From an uncultured Clostridia bacterium (GTDB taxonomy: Bacteria > Bacillota > Clostridia > Christensenellales > CAG-917), in the NCBI GenBank assembly GCA_944358385.1, contig CALVQW010000003.1:62001-126000 (forward strand): a DNA stretch of 64,000 bases. The letters run 5' to 3'. The notes under the pieces were generated by a model. It saw nothing but the letters and a program-made list of their open reading frames with translations. It was not told where the DNA came from and did no database searches. A program made the translations under genes and the position numbers. Below are positions 9,861 through 17,890 of this stretch, one piece after another (position 1 is the stretch's first letter; each line of letters starts with the position of its first letter).

Positions 9861-10030
9861 GGTGATGAAAGTCCGCACCTTCGCGCCGCAGGCAGCGTCT
9901 CTCCCTCCCGCACGCCGCAGGAAACCTCTCCCGCGCTCACGTTTCCGCCCTTGCGCTCGCCCCGCACCCGCCACAAAAGCCGCCTTTCTCCCTTGTCTCT
10001 CCCGGATCTCGGAGGCGTCTCCGCGCTCTG

Positions 10031-10735
10031 TCACGCCCCGCCGAAATAGCCGCTCACCGCGGCGGCGACCGCACGCGCGAACCGTGCCGTATAGTCCGCG
10101 TCCAGCAGGTGCGCCTCGTCCGCGGGGTTGGAGAGAAAGCCGCACTCCACGATGACGGAAGGGGCGGAAGTCTGTTTCAGGATGTACTTGTCGGCGGAAA
10201 GCGGCGCGAAACCCCTGCCCGCATCGGGGAGATTGAACTCGCTGTTGAGCGCGTCCTGCAAACTCTGTGCGAGAGCGCGTCCGCTCTCGGAGCCGCCGTC
10301 GAAAAACACCTGCGCGCCCCTGCGCGATCTGTCGTGAAATGTGTTCATATGCACGCTGATCACCGCGACGGGCGAGGCGCGGCGGATGATCACGCCCCGC
10401 ATAGCCATATCCGCGCTCTTTTTGTTGTCGTCCTCCTCGCGGTAAAGCCCTCCCCGCCCTTTGCGGGTGTACACCGCCTTGAATCCCAGGCTTTCCAAGC
10501 ATTCTCCGATGAGCCTGCTCATGGCGAGATTGAGGTCGCTCTCCTTCGCGCCGGAGTTCACCCCCGTGACACCGCCGTCCGCGCCGCCGTGTCCCGCGTC
10601 CACCACGACAACGGGGAGCCTCTCCGCCGAGACCGCAACGGGGACGGCAACTGCGGAAACGGCAAATACGAGGGCGATGACGAACGCCGCCGCCACCCTT
10701 GCAGTGCTGTGATCTTTGCCCGATTTTTTATGCAT
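10031..10735 (-). CDS. N-acetylmuramoyl-L-alanine amidase, CwlD-like
   Basis: 234 residues with one N-terminal membrane/signal segment (AAFVIALVFAVSAVAVPVAV) and an Amidase_3 domain. Zn ligands are visible as His in VDAGHGG, Glu in GAKESDLN and His in ISVHMN. The catalytic Glu is in VIVECGFLSN. The enzyme cuts the bond between muramic acid and the L-Ala stem in the wall. Length and single-domain layout match CwlD, which makes muramic-delta-lactam in the spore cortex, but the sequence cannot exclude a vegetative autolysin. The upstream gap holds a DnaA-box-like cluster. Confidence 0.85.
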   Translation of the reverse strand: MHKKSGKDHSTARVAAAFVIALVFAVSAVAVPVAVSAERLPVVVVDAGHGGADGGVTGVNSGAKESDLNLAMSRLIGECLESLGFKAVYTRKGRGGLYREEDDNKKSADMAMRGVIIRRASPVAVISVHMNTFHDRSRRGAQVFFDGGSESGRALAQSLQDALNSEFNLPDAGRGFAPLSADKYILKQTSAPSVIVECGFLSNPADEAHLLDADYTARFARAVAAAVSGYFGGA

Positions 10736-10781
10736 ATCGTTTCAGTTTTAAACATATGCGGCGAAGTATAAAAATACAACC

Positions 10782-10836
10782 TTGTCCACAGAGTTATCCA
10801 CATTTTGCCCGAAATTGTGGACAACTCCGTGCATAA
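10782..10836. promoter_or_regulatory. Cluster of DnaA-box-like 9-mers
   Basis: TTGTCCACA (10782-10790) and the consensus TTATCCACA (10794-10802) lie on the plus strand. The reverse complement of TTGTCCACA (10816-10824) and of TTATGCACG (10828-10836) follow, giving an inverted two-plus-two arrangement within 55 bases. The cluster is in the divergent gap between the amidase gene and the PRC-barrel gene. It may be a DnaA-responsive promoter or a DnaA-titrating site. No dnaA, dnaN or other replication gene is near. Confidence 0.55.
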
Positions 10837-10980
10837 CTCACGTTTTCGCGTCATATTCGTTTGGCTTATACCGCCGCAAAACGCGTATAATATATGCTTT
10901 TTGCGTCGAAAAAGCGCGCTGCGCGCACGCTTTCGGAATAATGCCGCGCGGGAGGGAATAACTTGTTGCGGAGGTGAACT

Positions 10981-11766
10981 ATGCCAAGCCTATCCCAAAC
11001 GCTGGATGCGGATGTCATCGTCCGCTCGGACTGCTCCGTCGCGGGCAGGGTGAGCGATGTATATTTTGACGAAAAATGCCGCAATGTTGCATATTTTGTC
11101 GTGGACGACGGCGAGAGAGTGCGGCTGTTGCCCGTGGACGAAGTGCTCTCACTAAAAGACGCCCTTGTCGTTGCCGATCCCTTCCCCTTCCTCTCCGCCG
11201 GCGATGCCGATCTCACCCCTTTGAAGGGCGGGCTGCTCTCCAAAAAGGTATACACGGCGGGCGGGAAGTTCCGCGGCTCGGTCACGGACATCGAATTCAC
11301 CGCCAAAGGCAGGGTGCGCTCCGTCACCGTCGGAGAGGAGACCTTCTCCCCCGCCTCCTTCGGTGCGGTGGGGGATGTGATGTTGCTCAAAGACGGCTCC
11401 GACGCACGCAAAAAAAGAAAGAAAACCCCTTTCCCGAAAGCCGGGACGGACTATCCCGTCGCCGCGCTCTCCCCCTCGCCCGCCGCTCCGCCCACCGCCG
11501 AAGTGCGTCCCGCAGAGGAAGATCCCGCACCTTCCGTCCCTCTGCCGGATGCGGCGAGCGGCGTGACCGCGGCAACGGACGAGAATTTCACCCCGTACAG
11601 GGTGATCGCGGACTACAATTTCCTGCTGGGCAGGACGCTCACGGACGACCTGCTCTCCTACTCCGGCAAACGGCTTGCAACATGCGGAGAACGCGTCACG
11701 GCGGAGTTGGTGGAGACGGCGCGGAGGCAGGGGAAGCTGATGGATCTCACCCTGTCATCGAGATGA
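10981..11766 (+). CDS. PRC-barrel domain protein
   Basis: 261 residues starting 6 bases after GGAGGTG. Two PRC-barrel-like beta modules are seen at about residues 5-65 and 75-135 (GRVSDVYFDEKCRNVAYFVV and GSVTDIEFTAKGRVRSVTVG). A Pro/Ala-rich linker (about 150-200) leads to a third short segment (YNFLLGRTLTDDLLSYSG). PRC barrels occur in RNA-maturation and cell-surface accessory proteins of Bacillota (YlmC/YmxH type); the role here is unknown. The stop overlaps the start of the next gene, so the two form an operon. Confidence 0.78.
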   Translation: MPSLSQTLDADVIVRSDCSVAGRVSDVYFDEKCRNVAYFVVDDGERVRLLPVDEVLSLKDALVVADPFPFLSAGDADLTPLKGGLLSKKVYTAGGKFRGSVTDIEFTAKGRVRSVTVGEETFSPASFGAVGDVMLLKDGSDARKKRKKTPFPKAGTDYPVAALSPSPAAPPTAEVRPAEEDPAPSVPLPDAASGVTAATDENFTPYRVIADYNFLLGRTLTDDLLSYSGKRLATCGERVTAELVETARRQGKLMDLTLSSR

Positions 11767-13226
11767 GAAGGAAGCTCGCCTTTCGCGTGGCGGCGGGCGG
11801 ATGCGTATTCATGCTCCTGCTCTTTGCCGCAGCAATGCTCTCGGCGTGTTCGGACGTCACGCTGCCCGCCCCGTCGCTCCCATCGCCCGTCTATACGATG
11901 AGCGTGACATACGACGGAGAGAGGCGTGTGGAAGTTGCGCAGGAACTTGTGTTCACCCTGCGCGGGGACGCGGAGAAGATCCCTCTGCATCTCTACCCCA
12001 ACGCCTTTTCCCAACGCGCGTCCACCCCGCCCTGCCTCCCCGAGGAGAAGGAGAACTTTTACTACAACGGAGAGAGTTTCGGCAATATCGACGTTTCAAA
12101 TGTCGTTTTGAACGGAAAAACAGCGGATACCGTTATTTCGGAGGACGGCGGCATACTCACCGTATCCTGTGACGCAAGCGCGGGGGACACCATCACTCTC
12201 TCCCTCAATGCCCTCATCACCCTCCCGGAATGCAACGCGCGTCTGGGGGTGGCGCAGGACAGCGTCAATCTCTCCGCGTTCTATCCCGTCCTGTGTTTTT
12301 ACGACGGAGAGGAGTGGCGCACGGACGCTTACTCCGCCATTGGCGATCCCTTCCTCTCGGACATCTCCACCTTCTATGTCACCCTCACCGCACCCGAGGA
12401 ATATGTCGTGGCGGCGAGCGGAGAGGTCACCCGTTCCGTACTGCGCGGCGAGGACAGAGTGACCGAGATCTCCGCCGAGAACGTCCGCGACTTCGCCCTC
12501 TTTCTCTCCCCCGACTTCGAGCGGGAGACGGTAAGTGCCGAGACCGCGCGGGGCGATGTGACCGTCACCTACTTCTACATCTCGGACGAGGACGCGTCCG
12601 CGACGGCGGCACTTGCCGCCCGAGCCGTGGAGACCTTCTCCGCCGCGTTCGGGGACTACCCCTACTCCCGCTTCACGCTGGCAGAGGCGGAAGTGGGCGC
12701 GGCGGGCATGGAGTACGGCACTCTCGCTACCGTATCCCCCGCCCTCTCTGCAGAGAGCAGAGAACAGACCGTCGTCCACGAGACCGCACACCAATGGTGG
12801 TTCGGCGTGGTGGGATCAGATCAGATCCGCACCCCCTGGCTGGACGAGGGACTGACGGAATTTTCCGCCGCATACTTCCACCTTCTCAACGGCGACACAG
12901 CGGCATACACCGCTGCCGTCTCCGCCGCAAGAGACTATTTCTCCCTTTACACCTCCCTTCCCGCAGCGATCGGTTTCGACGGCAGCCTGAGCCGCCCCGT
13001 CTCCTCCTTCCTCACCGCGGGAGAATACACCGCAGTGGTGTATTGCAACGGGCTTCTCCTCTTTGACACCCTGCTCTCCCTCACGGGCAGATCCGCCTTC
13101 ACCGCCGCCCTCGCGGACTACTTCGAGACGTGCGCCTTCTCCGTCGCCGCCCCCTCCGACCTCGCCGCCGCCTTCTCCCGCGCAGGCTTCGACATCCTCC
13201 CCGTCCTCGCCGCCTACGGCGCGTGA
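11763..13226 (+). CDS. M1-family zinc aminopeptidase, lipoprotein
   Basis: 487 residues from ATG 11763, overlapping the PRC-barrel stop as ATGA. The N-terminus is a lipoprotein signal with lipobox LSAC (AAAMLSACSD), so the enzyme is lipid-anchored outside the membrane. The M1 signatures are a GAMEN-type substrate loop (AAGMEYGTL), the zinc motif HETAHQWW and a downstream Glu in WLDEGLTEF, spaced as in gluzincins. It is shorter than classical M1 enzymes (about 850 residues) and lacks their long helical C-terminal domain, as many Clostridia lipoprotein M1 peptidases do. It probably trims extracellular peptides. Confidence 0.88.
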   Translation: MRRKLAFRVAAGGCVFMLLLFAAAMLSACSDVTLPAPSLPSPVYTMSVTYDGERRVEVAQELVFTLRGDAEKIPLHLYPNAFSQRASTPPCLPEEKENFYYNGESFGNIDVSNVVLNGKTADTVISEDGGILTVSCDASAGDTITLSLNALITLPECNARLGVAQDSVNLSAFYPVLCFYDGEEWRTDAYSAIGDPFLSDISTFYVTLTAPEEYVVAASGEVTRSVLRGEDRVTEISAENVRDFALFLSPDFERETVSAETARGDVTVTYFYISDEDASATAALAARAVETFSAAFGDYPYSRFTLAEAEVGAAGMEYGTLATVSPALSAESREQTVVHETAHQWWFGVVGSDQIRTPWLDEGLTEFSAAYFHLLNGDTAAYTAAVSAARDYFSLYTSLPAAIGFDGSLSRPVSSFLTAGEYTAVVYCNGLLLFDTLLSLTGRSAFTAALADYFETCAFSVAAPSDLAAAFSRAGFDILPVLAAYGA

Positions 13227-13239
13227 GGACGGGGCTTGA

Positions 13240-13735
13240 ACAGGGATCACACCCCTCGCAAGGGGGCGGATGACCGGAGAATGCTTGTAACGTACACTCA
13301 TTAGGCGCGTATTTGAGTGCGGTATTTCTCTTTCGGAGACGTTCTAACGCACACTCCGAGCGAGCGTGCTTGAATTATACGTCTCTCTTTCGGAGACGGT
13401 TTAACGTACACTTTGATAGAGCGTCCCCGAGCACGACGTCCTCTCTTTCGGAGACGGAATCGGAGCCGCAGGGCGGCGACTATCTGAGTGCCGAGCGCAG
13501 ACGTACACCTAAGTAGTGGTAGCACTCGTGCGCGAGTGCCGAATTCCTCCTCCCGTGCCGGGTATTCAGTGGGTGCAGTCCTCCGCTTAGTTATGTGAGT
13601 GCGAGAGATTAAATCTTGTAGAGATGTAAAGTCAGTCCCGCAAGATGCGAGGAGTGAAGTTCAATCGGCACGGGGGAGGAAAGCCCGAAGGGAAGGAGGG
13701 GGTATTCTCATTCCCCCGCGAGCCGTACAGCTTGT
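13240..13735 (-). repeat. Dispersed intergenic repeat family, copy 1
   Basis: No gene is visible. Read on the minus strand, this stretch matches modules of the 26.7-27.9 kb region: a segment with CTCACATAACTAAGCGGA, one with AGTCGCCGCCCTGCGGCTCC and a small hairpin GTCTC-CGAAA-GAGAC that occurs three times here. Hairpins and purine-rich strings such as GAAGGGAAGGAGGGGG recur. Start codons in the region give only short shadow frames. Its nature is unknown; it may be a non-autonomous mobile element or an untranslated RNA. Confidence 0.7.
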
Positions 13736-13756
13736 TCCTAATAGGTTTTAAAACGA

Positions 13757-13800
13757 AAACCCCCGTCTCGTGACGGGGGCTTTGACAAAGCAGGTCGCCG
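13757..13800. repeat. Partial hairpin element
   Basis: A short hairpin (CCCCGTC-TCGT-GACGGGG) is followed by the 24-base string GCTTTGACAAAGCAGG... that is identical to the right half of the element at 16795-16922. The matching left arm is missing, so this is read as a fragment of the same element. Confidence 0.5.
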
Positions 13801-13817
13801 AACCACCCATTCAATGC

Positions 13818-13941
13818 CCGAGGGCGATATTTGGATGCAGAATGCGAAAGCGCTCTTGTCGGGAGGCGGAGCGTACAGAGACGTACGTGAGCATCCACGA
13901 CAAGGGCGCTGACAAAGTTCTGCGCCAAATAGCGCCCTCGG
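13818..13941. repeat. Structured hairpin element B, after the aminotransferase operon
   Basis: A 124-base nested hairpin starts about 20 bases beyond the aminotransferase stop. The outer stem pairs 13818-13834 with 13925-13941 (17 bp, one mismatch). An inner 13-bp stem pairs AGCGCTCTTGTCG with CGACAAGGGCGCT through one G-U pair. The apex carries AGCGTAC..CGTACGTGA. The fold is the same as that of the element at 16795-16922, although both stems differ in sequence. Confidence 0.75.
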
Positions 13942-13959
13942 TTCCGTTAAAAGGAACGG

Positions 13960-15249
13960 TTACTTGATGTAATTAGCATCCGGGTGATTCGCGCGCACGA
14001 TCTTATACGCCTCATCCGCGACTTCCCAGGTGTACTGCATATCTTCGTCGGAGAGGGCGTAGTTGATGAAGTGGTTGTGGTGCGAGGTGAAGAACACGCC
14101 GCGCTTGACGCACTCCGTCACCCACTCCTGATGCAGGATGGTGGAGGGGAAGTCGTTGCCGAGACGCAGGTAGAACATGGCGGGTTCGCCCGTCACGCGG
14201 AGATCGAAACCGTTGTCGCGCGCGACTTCTTTGAGTCCTTCGGTGAGCTTGATGCCCTTCTTGGCATTCTCCTCGACGGCGTGGATGGCTTTCGCCTTCC
14301 TGAGGGTGGCGACGCCTGCCGCGAGCGGAACAGCGGAGAGCCAATAGCTGCCGGTGTACGCGATGTCGGCGGTGGCGTTCTTGAGCTTCTCTTTGCCGCA
14401 GATGGCGGACATGTTGTAGCCGTTTGCGATGGCTTTGCAGAAGCAGGAGAGATCCGCCTCGATGCCGTAGTGGTAGTCACTGCCCTTCTCGTCGATGCGG
14501 AAGCCGGCGCGGACGTCGTCGAAGATGAGGACGATGCCGTTGTCGTCGCAGAGCTTGCGCATCTTCTGCCAATAGCCCTCGGGAGGCAGCTGGTTGTCCA
14601 CGAAAGTGGGATGATAGTAAGGCGTGGCGATGAGTCCCGCGATCTGACCGGGATACTTCTTGATGAGTTTCTCGAACTGATCGGGAGCGTTCCAATCGAT
14701 GTAGAGGTTGTTGGCGAGGTCCTCTTCGGTGACGCCGGAGTAGCCGAGTTTCTGCATCCAGGGAGCGACGCCGTGATAGTAGCCGCTGACGAGGACGATC
14801 TTCTTGCGGTTGGTGTAAGCACGCGCGATCATGACCGCGAACGCCGTCATATCACCGCCGTTCTTGCCGAAGAACGCCCAATCCGCCATGTTGATGGTGT
14901 TGACCATCTCTTCCGCCATCTCCACCATGGACTCCGCGATGAGGGTGGTGCAGTTGCCCTTCTTGAGCTGCTCGATCGCCGCCGCGTCGACGTCGGGATC
15001 GTTGTAGCCGAGAAAGTTGGGACCGTAGGCGCACATATAGTCGATGTAGCGGTTGCCGTTGAGGTCCCAGATGTATGTGCCCTGCGCGCGGGACATGAAA
15101 AGCGGATAGGCACTGACGGGGATCATGCAGCCTTCGGAGGGGCCGAGGTGACCGTAGATGCCCGCGGGGACGAGGCTCAGGGCTTTCTTGAAGAGAGCCT
15201 GACCTTTGGAAACGTCATATACCTGTTTGGGTTCGTATTGCAATTTCAT
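13960..15249 (-). CDS. Class III PLP aminotransferase (glutamate-1-semialdehyde aminomutase-like)
   Basis: 429 residues with a strong site AAGGAGG before ATG 15249. Class III features include the substrate-domain start VSAYPLFMSRAQGTYIWDLN, the PLP-ring Asp in IFDDVRAGFR and the PLP Lys in CFCKAIANGYNMSAI. Closest by pattern is the GSA aminomutase subgroup, but true HemL keeps GGVNSPVR-type motifs that are absent, and the classical DEV motif is DDV here. A sugar, beta-amino-acid or similar transaminase is more likely than haem synthesis. It is co-directional with and 22 bases after the SCP2-like gene; the split transketolase genes lie further upstream. A pathway linking these is possible but not shown. 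Confidence 0.82.
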   Translation of the reverse strand: MKLQYEPKQVYDVSKGQALFKKALSLVPAGIYGHLGPSEGCMIPVSAYPLFMSRAQGTYIWDLNGNRYIDYMCAYGPNFLGYNDPDVDAAAIEQLKKGNCTTLIAESMVEMAEEMVNTINMADWAFFGKNGGDMTAFAVMIARAYTNRKKIVLVSGYYHGVAPWMQKLGYSGVTEEDLANNLYIDWNAPDQFEKLIKKYPGQIAGLIATPYYHPTFVDNQLPPEGYWQKMRKLCDDNGIVLIFDDVRAGFRIDEKGSDYHYGIEADLSCFCKAIANGYNMSAICGKEKLKNATADIAYTGSYWLSAVPLAAGVATLRKAKAIHAVEENAKKGIKLTEGLKEVARDNGFDLRVTGEPAMFYLRLGNDFPSTILHQEWVTECVKRGVFFTSHHNHFINYALSDEDMQYTWEVADEAYKIVRANHPDANYIK

Positions 15250-15271
15250 AACTTAATTCCTCCTTATCCGA

Positions 15272-16066
15272 TTAGCCGAGATAGTAGTTGACCTGGGTGA
15301 GCAGTTTCGCCATCTGTTCGAGCATCTCGACGTAACCGCTGATCTGGAACTGTCCCGTGCCCATGCCGGTGAAGCTGGAGGACTTGCCGTTCAGAAGATC
15401 GTGCGCGAACTGCAGATCGCCGAAGATCATCGTGGCGCGGGGATCCTTGACCTTGCCTTTGTTAGTGACGAAGTGATGATTCTTGATCGTGATGTTCACC
15501 GCAAGATCGGTGCCGCCCACGGCACACGCGATGACGCCGTCGGGCATGCGCCTTGCGATCGCCTTGCCCGTGAAGTCGCTGTTGGCGATCTCGCTCATGG
15601 CATAGAAAGCGGTGTAGGCGGTGAGGATGGTGTTCGTCTCAAAGTAAGCGGGATCTTTGAGCAGCTCTTCCTTCTCTTCAGGCTTGGGCTGGAGATAATG
15701 GCTCAGTCTGTCCGCAAGTTTGGTGAAAGTGTTGAGCAGGAAACTCACCTTGAACACGTTGTAGAAGATGGGGATGACCATCTTGGGCTTGCCCGTCTTG
15801 GGATCGGTGGGCGGCGCGATGAGGTTGTTGAAGTGTTCGGGAGAGGTGAAATAGAGTTTGAGAGCAGACTTGCCCTTCCCTCTCGTGAACTTGCACTTGC
15901 CGTCCTTGAAGGTCAGCACCGCGGAGCCGACTTCGGGCACATTGAATTCCACGCCGAGATCGACGCCTTTGATGAGATCCGCCGAAACGGGATCCATAGT
16001 GCAAAGATCCTCGATGTTGCGGAGCACCGCGAACAGGTTTATCTTTGCTCTTGTGACATTGTCCAT
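15272..16066 (-). CDS. Conserved protein, SCP2-like fold suspected
   Basis: 264 residues after a perfect AAAGGAGGAATT site. No catalytic motif is recognised. The N-terminal half (VDLGVEFNVPEVGSAVLTF, then GKGKSALKLYFTSPEHFNNL) and the C-terminal half (GGTDLAVNITIKNHHFV, then GDLQFAHDLLNGKSS) resemble two beta-helix repeats of the sterol-carrier-protein-2 type, in which a short sheet is followed by an amphipathic helix. This would suggest binding of a hydrophobic ligand in the cytosol. It is the first gene of an operon with the aminotransferase and has its own strong promoter. Function unknown. Confidence 0.6.
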   Translation of the reverse strand: MDNVTRAKINLFAVLRNIEDLCTMDPVSADLIKGVDLGVEFNVPEVGSAVLTFKDGKCKFTRGKGKSALKLYFTSPEHFNNLIAPPTDPKTGKPKMVIPIFYNVFKVSFLLNTFTKLADRLSHYLQPKPEEKEELLKDPAYFETNTILTAYTAFYAMSEIANSDFTGKAIARRMPDGVIACAVGGTDLAVNITIKNHHFVTNKGKVKDPRATMIFGDLQFAHDLLNGKSSSFTGMGTGQFQISGYVEMLEQMAKLLTQVNYYLG

Positions 16067-16151
16067 AATTCCTCCTTTACCGCAGCGCGAAGGAAAAAAG
16101 CTCGCTCTCCCCCTCCGGAACCGCTTTATGATAGACTTGTTCTAAGTTATA

Positions 16152-16180
16152 TAATACTTTACTAACATTTGAGTGTCAAT
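16152..16180 (-). promoter_or_regulatory. Sigma-A promoter for the SCP2-like/aminotransferase operon
   Basis: On the minus strand TTGACA (16175-16180) and TATTAT (16152-16157) are spaced 17 bases apart, about 85 bases before the start codon. Confidence 0.8.
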
Positions 16181-16239
16181 ACCAAATCCGAAAATAGTTT
16201 AATTGTTAAAGATAGAGCGTTAGGAAAGTGTTCGGCATG

Positions 16240-16410
16240 CTCAAAGACGCTCACTCAAAGTGTGCGTCGTACTCGGAGAGTATAAAACGGGCTGCCGTCC
16301 TCTGACACGGGAGTGTTGTTGCCCCCCCTCCTGCGGGTGCAAGGGTTTCGTCGTGCTCGGGGACGCTTCGAATAAGTGAGCGTGACAAGTGCGTCCCGCC
16401 CACCCGCCCT
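16240..16410 (-). repeat. Dispersed intergenic repeat family, copy 2 (partial)
   Basis: Strings such as TACTCGGAGAGT, AAACGGGCTG and GTCCTCTGACA are shared with the region at 27.07-27.13 kb. Only part of the module set is present. No gene is visible. Confidence 0.55.
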
Positions 16411-16413
16411 ATG

Positions 16414-16458
16414 GCGGCATCTGCGAGGATATTCTCCTCGCGGATGCCGCACTTTTAT
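16414..16458 (+). terminator. Terminator-like hairpin
   Basis: GCGGCATC and GATGCCGC enclose an inner GCGAGGA/TCCTCGC stem, followed on the plus strand by ACTTTTATT. No plus-strand gene lies just upstream, so it may end transcription across the repeat copy. Confidence 0.5.
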
Positions 16459-16510
16459 TGACATTCTTGACATGTTCTCGTTTTGTCAAGGAACAGCGCC
16501 GAAAAATTTC

Positions 16511-16670
16511 GCGGGCAACGCCCGCTAAAATTTTCGCGCCCTTGACAACAACGGAAAACAGTATAATAAACACACGCGCGGAGCGGTCTCCCGCCCCGCG
16601 CCTTAGTTGCTATCTAACCCGCCGAACACCGTTCGGCGGACTTTATTTTCCCCGCCGCCACTCGGCGGGG
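16511..16670. terminator. Series of three strong hairpins in a gene-free gap
   Basis: Three inverted repeats follow in order: GCGGGC-AAC-GCCCGC (16511-16525), CCGCCGAAC-ACC-GTTCGGCGG followed by CTTTATTTT (16619-16639 plus tail), and CCCCGCCG-CCACT-CGGCGGGG (16650-16670). The second has the form of a rho-independent terminator on the plus strand. No gene is visible between them. Confidence 0.55.
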
Positions 16671-16744
16671 CATTTAACAATTGGGGACGGGGCAAATTTG
16701 TTAAATTTTCTTAACAATTTTGCCCCGTCCCCAATTGTTAAATG
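16671..16744. repeat. 74-bp near-perfect palindrome
   Basis: The arms CATTTAACAATTGGGGACGG... pair with their exact complement ending at 16744, about 26 bp each side. An inner TTGTTAA/TTAACAA stem closes on a short AT loop. Nothing suggests coding. It resembles a miniature inverted-repeat element or an extended terminator. Confidence 0.8.
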
Positions 16745-16794
16745 CTGCGCTGCGAAGCTCTACGCCGCCATCCGGAAAGACAATCTGTTCGGAG

Positions 16795-16922
16795 ACCGAC
16801 GCCTTCATTCGGATGAGATGCGCGAAAAAGCCCCTTCCACAAAAGGGAGCGTACTTAGTCGTACGTGACCGCATTGCGGAACGGGGCTTTGACAAAGCAG
16901 GTCGCCGAATGAAGGCGTCGGT
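16795..16922. repeat. Structured hairpin element A, after the transketolase operon
   Basis: A 128-base nested hairpin starts about 25 bases beyond the transketolase stop. The outer stem is a perfect 18 bp (16795-16812 with 16905-16922). An inner stem pairs AAAGCCCC-TTCC with GGAA-C-GGGGCTTT. The apex is AGCGTACTTAGTCGTACGTGA, and the 3' side carries TGACAAAGCAGGTCGCC. The same layout with different stem sequences is found at 13818-13941. Confidence 0.78.
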
Positions 16923-16948
16923 AACTTAAAGAGGGGACTACCCTTTTA

Positions 16949-17890
16949 TTATTTCTTGCGTGCCACCGCGCGCTTGGCGGCAGCAACGATATCCTCCACC
17001 GTCAGGTGGAACTTCTCGCTGAGATACGCCTGCTTGCCCACTTCGCCGAAGGAGTCGACGACGCCGATCATCTCGACGGGTGCGGGGCATTTCTCGACAA
17101 CGACCTCCGCGACCGCGCTGCCCAGACCGCCGAAGGTGCTGTGGTTCTCACAAGTGACCAGCGCGCCCGTCTCTTTGACGGCGTCCGCGATGGCGTCGGT
17201 ATCGATGGGCTTCCAGGTGTGCATATTGACGACTGCGGCGGAGATGCCCTCCTCTTTGAGTGCGTCCGCTGCCTTCAACGCTCTGTCCACCATGATGCCG
17301 GAGGCGATGAGGGTGACATCTTTGCCCGCACGGATCTTGACCGCTTTGCCGAGCTTGAAATCCAGAGAGTCGTCAAAGATCTTCTCCGTCTTTTTGCGGA
17401 ACATGCGGATGTAGACCGCGCCGGGATAATCGATGATCTGAGGCAGAGCCTTTTGGAGCATGGTGGCATCCGTAGGCTCGAAGCACACCATCTTGGGGAT
17501 GGCGCGCATGAGCGTCATATCCTCGAAGGGCATATGCGTGCCGCCGTTGGCTTCCGCCATGACGCCGGGATCGGAACCCACCATCTTGACATTGAGCTTG
17601 CTGTACGCGACGGAGATGAAGATCTGGTCATAGCACCTTCTGGTCGCAAAGGGGGCGAAACTGAAGGTGAAGGGGATCTTGCCGAAAGCCGCCATACCCG
17701 CGGCGACGCCGATCATGTTGGACTCGGCGATGCCGACATTGATGAATCTTTCAGGATAGGCTTCGAGGAAACATTTGGTGGCATGACAGCTCATGAGGTC
17801 GGCGTCCAGCACGACGATGCGGTCGTCATTCTTTGCCGCCTCGACGAGTCCCGCTGCCATTACTTGTCTGATTTCTTTTTCGTCGGTCAT
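16949..17890 (-). CDS. Transketolase, C-terminal subunit
   Basis: 313 residues holding the pyrimidine-binding and C-terminal domains of transketolase. The pyrimidine-domain signatures INVGIAESNMIGVAAGMA (with the catalytic Glu) and FTFSFAPFATRRCYDQI are clear, and the C-terminal domain begins near residue 185. It pairs with the N-terminal subunit upstream: TAATG lets the stop of one gene overlap the start of the other. Two-gene transketolases are common in Clostridia and archaea and act in the pentose phosphate pathway or in related C2-unit transfer. A role in a special sugar pathway is possible. Confidence 0.92.
   Translation of the reverse strand: MTDEKEIRQVMAAGLVEAAKNDDRIVVLDADLMSCHATKCFLEAYPERFINVGIAESNMIGVAAGMAAFGKIPFTFSFAPFATRRCYDQIFISVAYSKLNVKMVGSDPGVMAEANGGTHMPFEDMTLMRAIPKMVCFEPTDATMLQKALPQIIDYPGAVYIRMFRKKTEKIFDDSLDFKLGKAVKIRAGKDVTLIASGIMVDRALKAADALKEEGISAAVVNMHTWKPIDTDAIADAVKETGALVTCENHSTFGGLGSAVAEVVVEKCPAPVEMIGVVDSFGEVGKQAYLSEKFHLTVEDIVAAAKRAVARKK

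Noticed and set aside
10740-10980. Chromosomal origin at the DnaA-box cluster
   Set aside because: No dnaA, dnaN, AT-rich unwinding region or typical neighbours; kept only as a regulatory or titration site.
13960-15249. Naming the aminotransferase hemL
   Set aside because: HemL-specific motifs are absent and no haem genes are near; only the class III family is supported.
16542-16567. TTGACA and TATAAT in the gap at 16.5 kb as a promoter
   Set aside because: The spacer is only 14 bases, and no gene follows on the plus strand.
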